The translations under genes and the position numbers were made by a program. This document shows, piece after piece, positions 16,588 through 25,848 of a stretch of DNA of 64,000 nucleotides. The notes under the pieces are model-generated. The model was not told where the DNA came from, searched no databases, and saw only the letters and a program-made list of their open reading frames with translations. Source of the stretch: an uncultured Algibacter sp. (lineage in GTDB: Bacteria > Bacteroidota > Bacteroidia > Flavobacteriales > Flavobacteriaceae). The stretch spans positions 310,001-374,000 of the forward strand of contig NZ_CANMAU010000001.1 in the NCBI RefSeq assembly GCF_947495925.1, in the 5' to 3' direction. Position 1 is the stretch's first letter. Each line of letters opens with the position of its first letter.

Positions 16588-17634
16588 ATGAAAAAGCGAA
16601 TTTTAGTTGCGCCTTTAAATTGGGGGTTAGGTCATGCTACACGATGCATCCCAATTATTAATGCCTTACTTGAACATAATTTTGTACCAGTAATAGCAAG
16701 TGATGGAAGGGCTCTAACTTTGCTTCGTAAAGAATTCCCTAATCTCTCTTCTATAGAATTACCTTCATACAACATTACATATGCTAAAAACAGTAAGCTT
16801 TTTAAGCTGAAACTCCTTAAAGATTCTCCAAAACTTTTAAATGCGATAAAAGACGAAAAAAAAGCGATCTCAAGAATTTTAGAACGGAATGATATTGCAG
16901 GTATTATTTCTGATAATAGATTAGGTGTGAGAAATAAAAAAGTCCCTTCTGTATTTATAACACATCAATTACATGTTTTAAGCGGTAGCACTTCTTGGTT
17001 AAGTACTAAAATGCATCAAAAATTTATAAAAAAATTTGATATCTGCTGGGTACCTGATGTTGATGGTGATATCAATTTAAGCGGAAAACTAGGTCATACC
17101 AAGTCTTTTGATATTCCAGTAAAATATATAGGCCCTATTAGCAGGTTTTCGGCAAGTAATTTACCTATTAGAAATAATTTAATGGTTATAATTTCTGGCC
17201 CTGAACCACAGCGCGAACTTCTTGAAAAAAAGTTAATAAATGAATTAATAAACTACCCAGGAAAAGTCATTTTCGTAAAAGGGGTTATGGATAGAGAGCA
17301 AGCCATTGAGCATTTGGGAAACATGTCCATTTACAATTTTATGACTTCAGAGCTTCTTGAAAAAACCATAAAAGAAAGTGCTTTAATTATTTCACGCTCT
17401 GGGTATACGACTGTGATGGATTTAGCTAAATTGAATAAAAAGGCTTACTTTATACCTACTCCTGGGCAATTTGAACAAGAATATTTAGCCAAAAGGCTTA
17501 CAGAGATGAATTTGGTTCCTAGCTGTAAACAAGATGATTTTACTTTAAAAAAATTAAATGAAGTCCCTGCTTTCGAAGGCTTAAAAGCTTTTAATTTTCA
17601 AACAAATTATAAGGAATTATTCAGCCTTTTCTAA
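16588..17634 (+). CDS. MurG-like (GT28/GTB-fold) glycosyltransferase family protein
   Basis: A 348-residue protein. The N-terminal LVAPLNWGLGHATRCIPII is the glycine-rich loop of GT-B enzymes of the MurG/GT28 type. The C-terminal half has the typical sugar-nucleotide region (LIISRSGYTTVMDLAKLNKKAYFIPTPGQFEQEYLA). No signal peptide is present. It is probably cytoplasmic or peripheral and transfers a sugar to an unknown acceptor. Its last 18 bases overlap the convergent histidine kinase gene. Confidence 0.8.
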   Translation: MKKRILVAPLNWGLGHATRCIPIINALLEHNFVPVIASDGRALTLLRKEFPNLSSIELPSYNITYAKNSKLFKLKLLKDSPKLLNAIKDEKKAISRILERNDIAGIISDNRLGVRNKKVPSVFITHQLHVLSGSTSWLSTKMHQKFIKKFDICWVPDVDGDINLSGKLGHTKSFDIPVKYIGPISRFSASNLPIRNNLMVIISGPEPQRELLEKKLINELINYPGKVIFVKGVMDREQAIEHLGNMSIYNFMTSELLEKTIKESALIISRSGYTTVMDLAKLNKKAYFIPTPGQFEQEYLAKRLTEMNLVPSCKQDDFTLKKLNEVPAFEGLKAFNFQTNYKELFSLF

Positions 17635-18660
17635 GGTAAAAGAAAACTCGCTTCCAACGCCAAACTCGCTTTCCACATATATTTTCTCTCTATGTGCTTC
17701 AATAATATGTTTAACGATTGAAAGGCCTAAACCAGAGCCTCCCTCTTTTCTAGAGCCGCTTTTATCTACACGGTAAAACCGCTCGAATAATCTTGGTAAA
17801 TGCACTTTACCAATACCTTCTCCATTGTCTGTAATTCGCACAATAACTTTATTCTTGATAAGGTTTTCAATACTAATTTCAGTAGTTCCTTTTTCACTAC
17901 CGTACTTAATTGAGTTTACAACTAAATTAGCTAAAACCTGCTGTATACGTTCCTTATCTGCCCTAACCATTACGGGATTATGATAATCTCTATCAAAAGT
18001 AAATGTGATTTTTTTCTTGTTAGCTTTCATCTCTAACATTTCAAATACATTTTTGGCTAATTCCACAATATTAAAAACCTCGATGTTTAAACTTAAATCA
18101 CCAACTTCTAGTTTGGTAATCATATCTAAATCTTTAATAATATACCCCAACCTTTCAATTCCCTTGCTTGCTCTTTGTAAATACTTTTCTCGGATACTTT
18201 CATTATTTATAGCACCATCCAATAAGGTAAGAATATAACCTTGTACTGTAAATAAAGGTGTTTTTAATTCATGAGATACATTACCTAAAAACTCTTTTCT
18301 ATATTCTTCTCTAACTTTAAGAGTTTCAATCTCTATTTTCTTATCTCTAGCGAACTTATCAATTTCTTCGGTAAGCATTTGCATATTTGTGGTAATAGGG
18401 CCTTGGCTCAAATTGGCTGATTCAAGAAGTGTTAAATCATCATAAATCTTTTTCACTCGTTTATAAATGAAACGTTCAACACTAAACTGAATAATTGCAA
18501 ATGCAAATAAAAAGATACTTAAGGCAAATGGGAGTAAGTAAAACCACTCCAATTCATTCAGATAATATAAAAAAACACCCATTAAGAGTGTTGTATACAA
18601 GGTTATATAAAGCGATGTTCTTACCGCAAAACGGTATGATTTCTTAAATTTTGTCTGCAT
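17617..18660 (-). CDS. PhoR-like sensor histidine kinase
   Basis: A 347-residue membrane kinase. Two transmembrane segments lie in residues ~11-58 with almost no periplasmic loop, so it probably senses a membrane or protein partner rather than a periplasmic ligand. The HisKA box is GNVSHELKTPLFTVQGY (His near residue 134), and the ATPase domain has NLVVNSIKYG, DNGEGIG and GGSGLGLSIV. It follows its response regulator gene with a 6-base gap. The arrangement matches the PhoB/PhoR pair of Bacteroidota, but the signal is not established. Confidence 0.9.
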   Translation of the reverse strand: MQTKFKKSYRFAVRTSLYITLYTTLLMGVFLYYLNELEWFYLLPFALSIFLFAFAIIQFSVERFIYKRVKKIYDDLTLLESANLSQGPITTNMQMLTEEIDKFARDKKIEIETLKVREEYRKEFLGNVSHELKTPLFTVQGYILTLLDGAINNESIREKYLQRASKGIERLGYIIKDLDMITKLEVGDLSLNIEVFNIVELAKNVFEMLEMKANKKKITFTFDRDYHNPVMVRADKERIQQVLANLVVNSIKYGSEKGTTEISIENLIKNKVIVRITDNGEGIGKVHLPRLFERFYRVDKSGSRKEGGSGLGLSIVKHIIEAHREKIYVESEFGVGSEFSFTLEKAE

Positions 18661-18666
18661 ACATAT

Positions 18667-19347
18667 CTAGTCTACAAACTTGTACCCCACGCCTTTAATG
18701 GTTTTAAAGCTATCGTCTCCAAGTTTTTCACGTAGTTTTCTGATATGAACATCTATAGTTCTACCACCAACCACGACTTCGTTACCCCAAACCGTATCAA
18801 GTATTTCGTCTCTTTTGAAAACTTTACCTGGTTTAGATGCTAGTAAAGATAGTAATTCAAATTCTTTTCTTGGAAGAATTAACTCTTTTCCTTTAGAGAT
18901 AATCTTGTATTCATCTCTGTTAATAACCAAATTACCAACCTTGAGCGTATCAACAACATTTTCTTCTTTAAATCGTCTTAAAAGAGCCTTTACCTTACTC
19001 ACTAAAACCTTTGGTTTTATAGGTTTTGTTATATAATCATCTGCGCCTGCATCAAAACCTGCAACTTGAGAATAATCTTCACCTCTAGCGGTTAAAAAAG
19101 TAACAATCGTATTTTTTAAGTCTGGATTTTTCCTAATAATCTCACAAGCTTCAATACCATCCATTTCAGGCATCATAACATCCAAAATAATCAAGTGCGG
19201 AAGCTCTTTCTTTGCCTTCTTTACCCCTTCCTGACCATTTTCAGCAGTAATGACTTGATAACCTTCATTCGATAAATTATAACCTACTATTTCTAAAATA
19301 TCTGGCTCATCATCAACTAATAATATCTTAATATCCTTTTTTTTCAT
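18667..19347 (-). CDS. OmpR/PhoB-family response regulator
   Basis: A 226-residue regulator. The receiver domain has the acidic pocket (LLVDDEPDI), the phospho-acceptor Asp in ILDVMMPEMDG near residue 55, TFLTARGE and the Lys in YITKPIKP. The C-terminal winged helix ends in GNEVVVGGRTIDVHIRKLREKLG...IKGVGYKF, typical of the OmpR/PhoB class. It is encoded upstream of and co-transcribed with the sensor kinase. Confidence 0.93.
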   Translation of the reverse strand: MKKKDIKILLVDDEPDILEIVGYNLSNEGYQVITAENGQEGVKKAKKELPHLIILDVMMPEMDGIEACEIIRKNPDLKNTIVTFLTARGEDYSQVAGFDAGADDYITKPIKPKVLVSKVKALLRRFKEENVVDTLKVGNLVINRDEYKIISKGKELILPRKEFELLSLLASKPGKVFKRDEILDTVWGNEVVVGGRTIDVHIRKLREKLGDDSFKTIKGVGYKFVD

Positions 19348-19497
19348 TCTTACTAAAATTCTTTGGTTGAAGTAAAGATAAAACTTAAAACATTATTTAA
19401 TCTAATTAATAAAATTAATAACGTTAAAGTAACAAACACATTACATACTCTTAAACTATTCGACCAACAACGCGAACCTTTAACACTATTTTGGCAC

Positions 19498-19505
19498 TAC
19501 TTTTG
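19498..19505 (+). promoter_or_regulatory. -7 box TACTTTTG upstream of the T9SS protein
   Basis: Matches the Bacteroidota -7 consensus TAnnTTTG, 37 bases before the TTG start at 19543. It supports the shorter start rather than one at 19363. The -33 box is not clear. Confidence 0.45.
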
Positions 19506-19542
19506 TAGTAGTTTACTACTTTTACTAATCAAAATAATTGGT

Positions 19543-19884
19543 TTGAAAAAAAACTACTTTTTCTTTATAATTACTATTATTGCCTTATTTACGGTGCAAG
19601 TTCATATTGCTCAAGATAGAGGCAACCAAAACCCTATAGAACAAAATATAGAAGGGTTATCCATATACCCCAACCCAGTAAATCATACTCAAAATTCTAT
19701 TTATATCACCTCAAAATTAAATAGTGTTAGGTATATTGAGTTCTATGATGTATTGGGTAAAAGAATTTTTACTTCTAACATTAGAAGCAAAGAATTAAAC
19801 ATTTCTAGCCTTAATAAGGGTGTGTATATTTTAAGAATTACCGAAAATGGTAAACGTGAAACTCGAAAATTAATAATCAAATAA
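19543..19884 (+). CDS. Small secreted protein with T9SS type A sorting domain
   Basis: A 113-residue product starting at TTG (read as Met): KKNYFFFIITIIALFTVQVHIAQ is a clear signal peptide, whereas the longer frame from 19363 would bury it. After a ~10-residue linker almost the whole mature protein is the sorting domain (SIYPNPVNH..., IEFYDVLGKRIFTS, LNISSLNKGVYILRI..., ETRKLIIK). It is therefore a sorting signal with practically no passenger, perhaps the remnant of a larger exported protein. It is divergent from the response regulator gene. Confidence 0.75.
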   Translation: MKKNYFFFIITIIALFTVQVHIAQDRGNQNPIEQNIEGLSIYPNPVNHTQNSIYITSKLNSVRYIEFYDVLGKRIFTSNIRSKELNISSLNKGVYILRITENGKRETRKLIIK

Positions 19885-19908
19885 TCTATAAATAAACTTA
19901 TTTTTGAG

Positions 19909-19935
19909 AGCATTGTCTATGGCAATGCTTTTCTA
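19909..19935 (+). terminator. Terminator after the T9SS protein
   Basis: A 7-bp stem AGCATTG / CAATGCT with a 7-base loop, followed by TTTTCTATTTT. Confidence 0.6.
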
Positions 19936-19942
19936 TTTTATA

Positions 19943-19950
19943 TACTTTTG
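19943..19950 (+). promoter_or_regulatory. -7 box TACTTTTG of the LuxE-like gene
   Basis: TAnnTTTG match ending 15 bases before the ATG at 19966. A transcript would have a leader of only a few to about 10 bases. Confidence 0.5.
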
Positions 19951-19965
19951 CCTCTTAGCTGTTTT

Positions 19966-20946
19966 ATGATTGACACCAAAGCCATATTCAATATAAAAAC
20001 CCAAGCCGAATTTGAAGATTTAGCTTTGCAAGTCTTTAAATTCCAATTTGAAAACAACCGCGCATATAGATCTTTTTGCGATTTATTATACAAACACCCC
20101 AGTGAGGTTAAAACTATTGAAGACATTCCTTTTTTCCCCATTCAGTTTTTTAAAACAAAGACCATTATTAGCTCTACTGATAACATAGAAGCAACTTTTA
20201 CCAGTTCTGGAACTACAAGTGTAGAAACAAGTAAGCACCATGTTACCAATCTTGATATTTATACTGACAGTTTTAGCAATGGTTTTGAGCTGTTTTATGG
20301 TCCTATTGAAGATTATGTCGTTCTTGGCTTACTTCCTTCCTATTTAGAGCGCCAGGGATCGTCTTTGGTTTATATGGTTGATAACATGATCAAAAAATCT
20401 AAACATAAGGAAAGTGGTTTTTACCTCGATCATACTTTAGAATTAAGTCTCACTTTAAAAAACTTAGATGCTCAAGGAAAAAAGGTACTATTGATTGGAG
20501 TTTCATTTGCTTTGCTTGATTTAGTTGAGAACTCCCCAATTCATCTTAAAAATACAATTATTATGGAAACCGGTGGTATGAAAGGTAGACGAAAAGAATT
20601 GATAAGATCTGAGCTTCATGCTATTTTAAAAACTGGTTTTGGAGTTGAATACATCCATAGTGAATATGGGATGACCGAACTTTTAAGTCAAGCCTATTCC
20701 AATGGAAATGGTATTTTTAATTGCCCTCCCTGGATGCAAGTTTTTACCAGAGATACAGAGGATGCATTGAGCCTGCAAAAAGCAGGTAAAACAGGAGGCA
20801 TTAATATTATTGATTTGGCCAATATCAACTCATGTTCCTTTATAGCGACTCAAGATCTAGGTACTACACATATAAATGGATCATTTGAAGTTATTGGCAG
20901 GTTCGACAATTCTGATATTAGAGGATGCAACCTTATGGTACTTTAG
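19966..20946 (+). CDS. LuxE-like acyl-protein synthetase / adenylate-forming enzyme
   Basis: A 326-residue protein related to LuxE (acyl-protein synthetase) and phenylacetate-CoA-ligase-like enzymes. The ATG at 19966 (MIDTKAIFNI) is preferred over a TTG six codons upstream. Visible motifs are the ATP-loop ATFTSSGTTSVETSKH near residue 85, the MKGRRKELIRSEL block near 210 and HSEYGMTELLSQAY near 230. It should activate a carboxylate as an acyl-adenylate. There are no lux genes nearby, so bioluminescence is not implied. The acyl substrate is unknown. Confidence 0.8.
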   Translation: MIDTKAIFNIKTQAEFEDLALQVFKFQFENNRAYRSFCDLLYKHPSEVKTIEDIPFFPIQFFKTKTIISSTDNIEATFTSSGTTSVETSKHHVTNLDIYTDSFSNGFELFYGPIEDYVVLGLLPSYLERQGSSLVYMVDNMIKKSKHKESGFYLDHTLELSLTLKNLDAQGKKVLLIGVSFALLDLVENSPIHLKNTIIMETGGMKGRRKELIRSELHAILKTGFGVEYIHSEYGMTELLSQAYSNGNGIFNCPPWMQVFTRDTEDALSLQKAGKTGGINIIDLANINSCSFIATQDLGTTHINGSFEVIGRFDNSDIRGCNLMVL

Positions 20947-20994
20947 TGGATGTAAGTTCTTATCGAAATTTAGACTTACTATAAAATTATTATC

Positions 20995-21441
20995 ATGAAA
21001 AGTCTCATATTTTTATTGGTAATTGCAAGCACCACCTTAACCGCTCAAACTATAGATTATAATCTAAAAAAAGGATTCATGGCAAAGGGTTATGATGTTG
21101 TCTCTTATTTTAATGGAGTTGCCCTTGAGGGACAGATAAAGTTCAACACGACTTTTGATGGTGTAAAATACAAGTTCTCTTCTTTAGAAAACCTGAATAA
21201 ATTCAAAGAAAACCCTAAAAAATACATGCCTCAATACGGTGGGTACTGTGCCTATGCGATTGCTTTTAAAAGTGAAAAGGTTTCAATAAACCCGGAAACT
21301 TTTTTAGTTGAAGATGGAAAACTTTACTTATTCTATAATGCTTGGGGCACAAACACTTTAACACTATGGGAACAAAGTAATGTGAGTAACACCATGAGCA
21401 TGGCAAATGCAAACTGGGAAAAAATAAAATTTAAAAAATAA
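20995..21441 (+). CDS. Secreted YHS domain-containing protein
   Basis: A 148-residue protein with a signal peptide (residues 1-~18, TTLTAQ). The mature part has the YHS pattern (GYDVVSYFNG, then FNTTFDGVKYKFSSLENLNKFKENPKKYMPQYGGYCAYA). YHS domains are linked to metal, often copper, handling, but the Cys arrangement here is reduced to one Cys (GGYCAY). It is a stand-alone periplasmic protein. Confidence 0.85.
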   Translation: MKSLIFLLVIASTTLTAQTIDYNLKKGFMAKGYDVVSYFNGVALEGQIKFNTTFDGVKYKFSSLENLNKFKENPKKYMPQYGGYCAYAIAFKSEKVSINPETFLVEDGKLYLFYNAWGTNTLTLWEQSNVSNTMSMANANWEKIKFKK

Positions 21442-21532
21442 TTATAAATTTCTGTAAGTGATTAGATAGACTTTCGACAGAAATAGCAGCTTTGAAAAAG
21501 AAAAATTTAATTTAGTTTGGTTGGTTAAGAAT

Positions 21533-21566
21533 AAAGTCTGGTTTTTAAAACCAGACTTTTCTTTTT
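21533..21566. terminator. Bidirectional terminator between the YHS gene and tyrS
   Basis: A perfect 13-bp stem AAAGTCTGGTTTT / AAAACCAGACTTT with A- and T-rich flanks between two convergent genes. Confidence 0.85.
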
Positions 21567-21567
21567 T

Positions 21568-22863
21568 TTAAACCATTTGCAAAACAAAATAATTCTTTTT
21601 TCCGCGCTGCAATAATACAAACTTACTATTGATTAAATCTTTCGAAGTAATACGGTAATCATCTTTTACCTTTTCTTTATTAACCGAAATTGAGTTCTCC
21701 TTTAGTGCTCGTCTTGCCTCTCCATTAGATTTTAAAAACCCTCCTTTTTCAGCTAAAGCCCCTATAATATCCAAACCATTTTCAATTTCAGATTTAGCAA
21801 TTTGAGTTTGCGGAACACCATCAAACACATCTAAAAAAGTAGGTTCATCTAAAGCTTTTAAATCTTCACTTGTCGACTTTCCAAACAAAATACTACTGGC
21901 TTTTATGGCATTTTCTAGGTCTTCTTTTGAATGAACCATAGTGGTTATTTCTTCAGCTAGTCGCTTTTGTAATAAACGTAAGTGCGGTGCCTCCTTATGT
22001 TCTTCAATCAAAACATTAATTTCAACTTTATTTAAAAAAGTAAAAATCTTAATATACTTTTCGGCATCTTCATCACTAGAGTTTAACCAGTATTGATAAA
22101 ATTTATAAGGTGATGTTCTATTGGCATCCAACCAAACATTTCCGCCTTCAGACTTCCCAAATTTAGATCCATCAGATTTTGTGATTAAAGGGCAGGTAAT
22201 GGCATATCCCTTTCCTCCAGAAATTCTTCTAATTAACTCTGTCCCTGTAGTGATATTTCCCCATTGATCGCTACCTCCCATTTGAATGGAACAATTATTA
22301 GCTTTATATAAGTGCAGAAAATCATAACCTTGAACCAATTGATATGTAAATTCGGTAAAACTCATTCCCTCCGAAGAATCTGATGAAATTCTATTTTTAA
22401 CGGAATCTTTAGCCATCATGTAATTAACAGTAATATGCTTTCCTACATCACGAATAAATTCAAGAAATGAAAAGTCCTTCATCCAATCATAGTTATTAAC
22501 CAATTCTGCTGCATTTGGAGCATCACTTTCAAAATCTAAAAAATGTGCCAATTGCCCTTTTATGGCTTCTTGATTATGTCGCAAAGTATTTTCATCTAGC
22601 AAATTACGCTCATTTGATTTGCCTGAAGGATCCCCAATCATTCCAGTAGCTCCACCCACTAAAGCAACAGGTTTATGCCCACAACGCTGATAATGAGCCA
22701 AAAGCATAATAGGCACTAAATTCCCTATATGTAAAGAATCTGCAGTAGGATCGAACCCCACATAAGCACTGCGCATGCTTTCCAGTAAATGTGCTTCGGC
22801 CCCTGGCATAACCGTATGTATCATGCCTCTCCATGTTAATTCTTCAACAAAATTCTTTATCAT
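21568..22863 (-). CDS. tyrS: Tyrosyl-tRNA synthetase
   Basis: A 431-residue class I synthetase. The HIGH motif is HIGNLVPI near residue 42, the KMSKS equivalent is KFGKS ([12 protein letters not shown]) near 227, and the C-terminal S4-like RNA-binding domain ([17 protein letters not shown]...) closes the protein. The length and order match bacterial TyrRS. It is transcribed alone. Confidence 0.97.
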   Translation of the reverse strand: MIKNFVEELTWRGMIHTVMPGAEAHLLESMRSAYVGFDPTADSLHIGNLVPIMLLAHYQRCGHKPVALVGGATGMIGDPSGKSNERNLLDENTLRHNQEAIKGQLAHFLDFESDAPNAAELVNNYDWMKDFSFLEFIRDVGKHITVNYMMAKDSVKNRISSDSSEGMSFTEFTYQLVQGYDFLHLYKANNCSIQMGGSDQWGNITTGTELIRRISGGKGYAITCPLITKSDGSKFGKSEGGNVWLDANRTSPYKFYQYWLNSSDEDAEKYIKIFTFLNKVEINVLIEEHKEAPHLRLLQKRLAEEITTMVHSKEDLENAIKASSILFGKSTSEDLKALDEPTFLDVFDGVPQTQIAKSEIENGLDIIGALAEKGGFLKSNGEARRALKENSISVNKEKVKDDYRITSKDLINSKFVLLQRGKKNYFVLQMV

Positions 22864-22950
22864 TTCCTTTAAATTTTTACAAAACTATGCAAAGATAAAA
22901 ATACAGGTATAATTACTTATGAATTCTGAATAATTCTTTAATTTTGATAT

Positions 22951-23961
22951 ATGATTTTAGTAACTGGAGGTACAGGTTTAGTAGGAGCGCATTTACTTTA
23001 CAAACTTGCAAGTAATAACGAAAAAGTTAGAGCTATTTATAGAAATGAAAAGAAACTTTCCAATACCAAAAATGTATTTTCCTGTTATACCAAAGACTAT
23101 GAATCTATTTTAAAATCTATTCATTGGGTAAAAGCCGATTTATTAGATATCCCTTCCCTGACTGATGCTTTCGAAGATATTAAACAAGTATATCACTGTG
23201 CTGCTTTTGTGTCTTTCGAACCAAACAAATACCATCTTTTAAGAAAGACCAATATTGTAGGAACAGCTAATATTGTAAATCTTTCAATAAGCCATAAAAT
23301 AAAAAAACTCTGTTATGTAAGCTCAATAGCTACTTTAGGAAAGCCTTTAAACAGCAACATACCTATTGATGAAGAAACGATTTGGAACCCGGAAGCCGAC
23401 AACCACGTTTATGCGATTACGAAGTATGGTGCAGAAATGGAAGTATGGCGAGGCACACAAGAAGGGTTGTCTACAGTAATTGTAAACCCTGGACTCATCA
23501 TGGGTGCAGGTATTTGGAATTACGGATCTGGCAGCTTGTTTAAAAAAGCAAAAAAAGGTTTAAAATTTTACACAAAAGGAACTGTAGGGCTTGTTTGCGT
23601 TGAAGATGTTGTTCATATTATGACCAGCCTTATGAAAGGAAAAATAACAAACAAACGCTTTGTTTTAGTTGCCGAAAACTGGACATATAAAGATTTTTTA
23701 GTAGCTCTAGCAAGCGCTGTTAATTCTAAGCCTCCACAAAAATTAGCCTCTACAACACTATTAAATATAGCATGGAAATTGGACTGGCTTAAACATAAAA
23801 TGACAGGCAAAAGAAGAGAATTAACTAGACATATTGCGAAATCTCTTTCGACCAACGACTGTTTTAGTAGTGAACAAATAAAAATAACTTTAAACTATAA
23901 ATTCAAGACTATGGACAAAACAATTAATGCTGTTGGTCTATTGTATCAAAAACAGGAGTGA
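22951..23961 (+). CDS. NAD-dependent epimerase/dehydratase (extended SDR) family protein
   Basis: A 336-residue extended SDR: the Rossmann motif MILVTGGTGLVGAHLL at the N-terminus, HCAAFVSFEP near residue 88, and the catalytic YAITKYGAE (Y-x3-K) near 150. The overall pattern resembles 3-beta-hydroxysteroid dehydrogenase-like and dihydroflavonol-reductase-like proteins. The substrate is unknown. The last 38 bases overlap the convergent DUF4296 gene. Confidence 0.85.
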   Translation: MILVTGGTGLVGAHLLYKLASNNEKVRAIYRNEKKLSNTKNVFSCYTKDYESILKSIHWVKADLLDIPSLTDAFEDIKQVYHCAAFVSFEPNKYHLLRKTNIVGTANIVNLSISHKIKKLCYVSSIATLGKPLNSNIPIDEETIWNPEADNHVYAITKYGAEMEVWRGTQEGLSTVIVNPGLIMGAGIWNYGSGSLFKKAKKGLKFYTKGTVGLVCVEDVVHIMTSLMKGKITNKRFVLVAENWTYKDFLVALASAVNSKPPQKLASTTLLNIAWKLDWLKHKMTGKRRELTRHIAKSLSTNDCFSSEQIKITLNYKFKTMDKTINAVGLLYQKQE

Positions 23962-24493
23962 TTAAAGACTCGTTTTTTTGATCCTTTATATCAGACAGTA
24001 TCATTTTTAAAGAGTCTAAGTTAGCTACCACTTCTAATCCAAGTGAATCTTTTAATTTCCTCATAAGTTTTAGAGAATCTTTCTCCTTAGCGATCAGTTT
24101 TAAAGAATCTTCTTCTCTTTTAGTCTGCTCTTTCCATTCTTGAGCTTGTAAATCCTTTAATTCAATTTCTAACCTCTCTAAACTATCAAGTATTAAAGTA
24201 TAAATTTCCTCATATTCATCCACATGAAAGGCATAATAACTATTACTTAATGCAAATTGCAAGCTATCAATCTTATGTTTTTTATAAATATAAGTCGTCA
24301 TATCAACATTACTATCCCTCATAACCCCTTTCGTCGTTGTATTCCCTACTGTCAAAAGTTTAGAATCAATTAAAATTGACACCATTTTTTCTTTAGGAAT
24401 TAAATTCTCTGGTTTAGAAGGACCATCAAACCGATTACAAGCCAGCACCATTAAAAACAGAAAAATACACCATATGAATCGTTTCAAAATCAT
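23924..24493 (-). CDS. DUF4296 domain-containing lipoprotein
   Basis: A 189-residue lipoprotein (lipobox Cys near residue 19, FLMVLACNRF) with the DUF4296 domain (LIPKEKMVSILIDSKLL, then YKKHKIDSLQFALSNSYYA). The C-terminal third is a Lys/Glu/Ser-rich, probably coiled-coil, segment. It overlaps the start of the minus-strand gene before it (pyrC) by 4 bases; the pair is a standing neighbourhood in Bacteroidota. The function is unknown. Confidence 0.85.
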   Translation of the reverse strand: MILKRFIWCIFLFLMVLACNRFDGPSKPENLIPKEKMVSILIDSKLLTVGNTTTKGVMRDSNVDMTTYIYKKHKIDSLQFALSNSYYAFHVDEYEEIYTLILDSLERLEIELKDLQAQEWKEQTKREEDSLKLIAKEKDSLKLMRKLKDSLGLEVVANLDSLKMILSDIKDQKNESLITPVFDTIDQQH

Positions 24494-25836
24494 CTATTAA
24501 AAGTTAGTCGTTTTGCCGCTTTTACATCTTTAAACTTTCCGTTTTTATAAACTAATGTTCCATTTAAAAAAGTATCTGTAATTCTTGATTTAAAAGTAGC
24601 TCCTTCAAAGGGAGACCAACCGCATTTATAAAGAATATTGTCTTTTTTAACGGTCCATGGGTTATTTAAATCAACCAAAACTAAATCTGCAAAATAGCCT
24701 TCCTTAACATAACCACGCCTTGCCACATCAAACAATATGGCAGGATTATGACACATTTTTTCAACTATTTTTTCCAAAGAAATTTTTCCCTTGTGATACA
24801 TTTCTAACATAGCGGGTAAAGCATGTTGCACTAAAGGCCCACCAGACGGCGCACTAGTATACACGTTTTGCTTCTCCTTTATGGTATGCGGAGCATGATC
24901 CGTAGCAATTACATCAATTCTATCATCAAGTAAGGCTTCCCATAATTGCTCCCGATCAGTTTTTGTCTTAACAGCTGGGTTCCATTTAATAAGTGTTCCT
25001 TTTTCATCATAATCTTCCTCAGAAAACCACAAATGATGAATACAAACTTCAGCTGTGATTTTTTTATCCTTTAAGGGAATTTTATTTGTAAATAAGTCCG
25101 TTTCTTTTCCTGTAGACAAATGAAAAACGTGTAATCTTGCTCCTGTTTTTTTGGCTAATTCAATAGCTCTTGAAGAAGATAAATAACAGGCTTCCTCACT
25201 TCTTATTTTTGGATGAAATTTCACCGGGATATCATCACCGTACTCATCATGATATGTCTTGAAATTCTTTTTTATGGTACCCTCATCTTCACAATGCACA
25301 GAAATTACCATATTGGTATTCTCAAAAATTTTTTCTAAAACTTTAGGGTCATCGACTAACATATTACCTGTTGAAGAACCTAAAAATAGTTTTAAACCTG
25401 CAACTTGGTTTTCATCAAGTTTTAATATTTCCTCTAAATTATCGTTCGTTCCACCAAACATGAACGAATAATTCGCTGAAGATGTTCTAGACGCTATTTC
25501 AAACTTCTCTTCTAATTTTTCAATAGTGGTCGTTTGCGGATTCGTATTAGGCATCTCAATAAAAGAAGTGATTCCTCCTGCAATTGCTGCCTTTGATTCT
25601 GTAGCGATATTGGCTTTATCTGTTAATCCAGGTTCCCTAAAATGTACCTGATCATCAATGGCTCCAGGTAAAACATACTTCCCCTCTGCATCAAAAACAT
25701 GTACATCTGCTGATTTCGCGCTTATGGAAGCTCCAATTTCTTTTATGTATTCGCCTTCAATCAATATATCTCCACTAAAAATAGTACCTTCATTAACTAT
25801 TTTAGCATGTTTAATAAGTGTTGTTTTTTTCATCAT
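24490..25836 (-). CDS. pyrC: Dihydroorotase
   Basis: A 448-residue type I dihydroorotase (amidohydrolase superfamily). The metal ligands are visible: DDQVHFREPG near residue 61, VHCEDEG near 180, HLWF near 266 and ATDHAPH near 312. It closes dihydroorotate in pyrimidine synthesis. The ATG at 25833 (the second Met) is equally possible as a start. It is followed by DUF4296 with a 4-base overlap and preceded by a GT2 gene 12 bases away. Confidence 0.93.
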   Translation of the reverse strand: MMKKTTLIKHAKIVNEGTIFSGDILIEGEYIKEIGASISAKSADVHVFDAEGKYVLPGAIDDQVHFREPGLTDKANIATESKAAIAGGITSFIEMPNTNPQTTTIEKLEEKFEIASRTSSANYSFMFGGTNDNLEEILKLDENQVAGLKLFLGSSTGNMLVDDPKVLEKIFENTNMVISVHCEDEGTIKKNFKTYHDEYGDDIPVKFHPKIRSEEACYLSSSRAIELAKKTGARLHVFHLSTGKETDLFTNKIPLKDKKITAEVCIHHLWFSEEDYDEKGTLIKWNPAVKTKTDREQLWEALLDDRIDVIATDHAPHTIKEKQNVYTSAPSGGPLVQHALPAMLEMYHKGKISLEKIVEKMCHNPAILFDVARRGYVKEGYFADLVLVDLNNPWTVKKDNILYKCGWSPFEGATFKSRITDTFLNGTLVYKNGKFKDVKAAKRLTFNR

Positions 25837-25848
25837 AGTAATCTTTTA

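Noticed and set aside
19966-20946. Bioluminescence from the LuxE-like gene
   Set aside because: No luxCDAB genes nearby; LuxE-like ligases are common outside luminescent bacteria.
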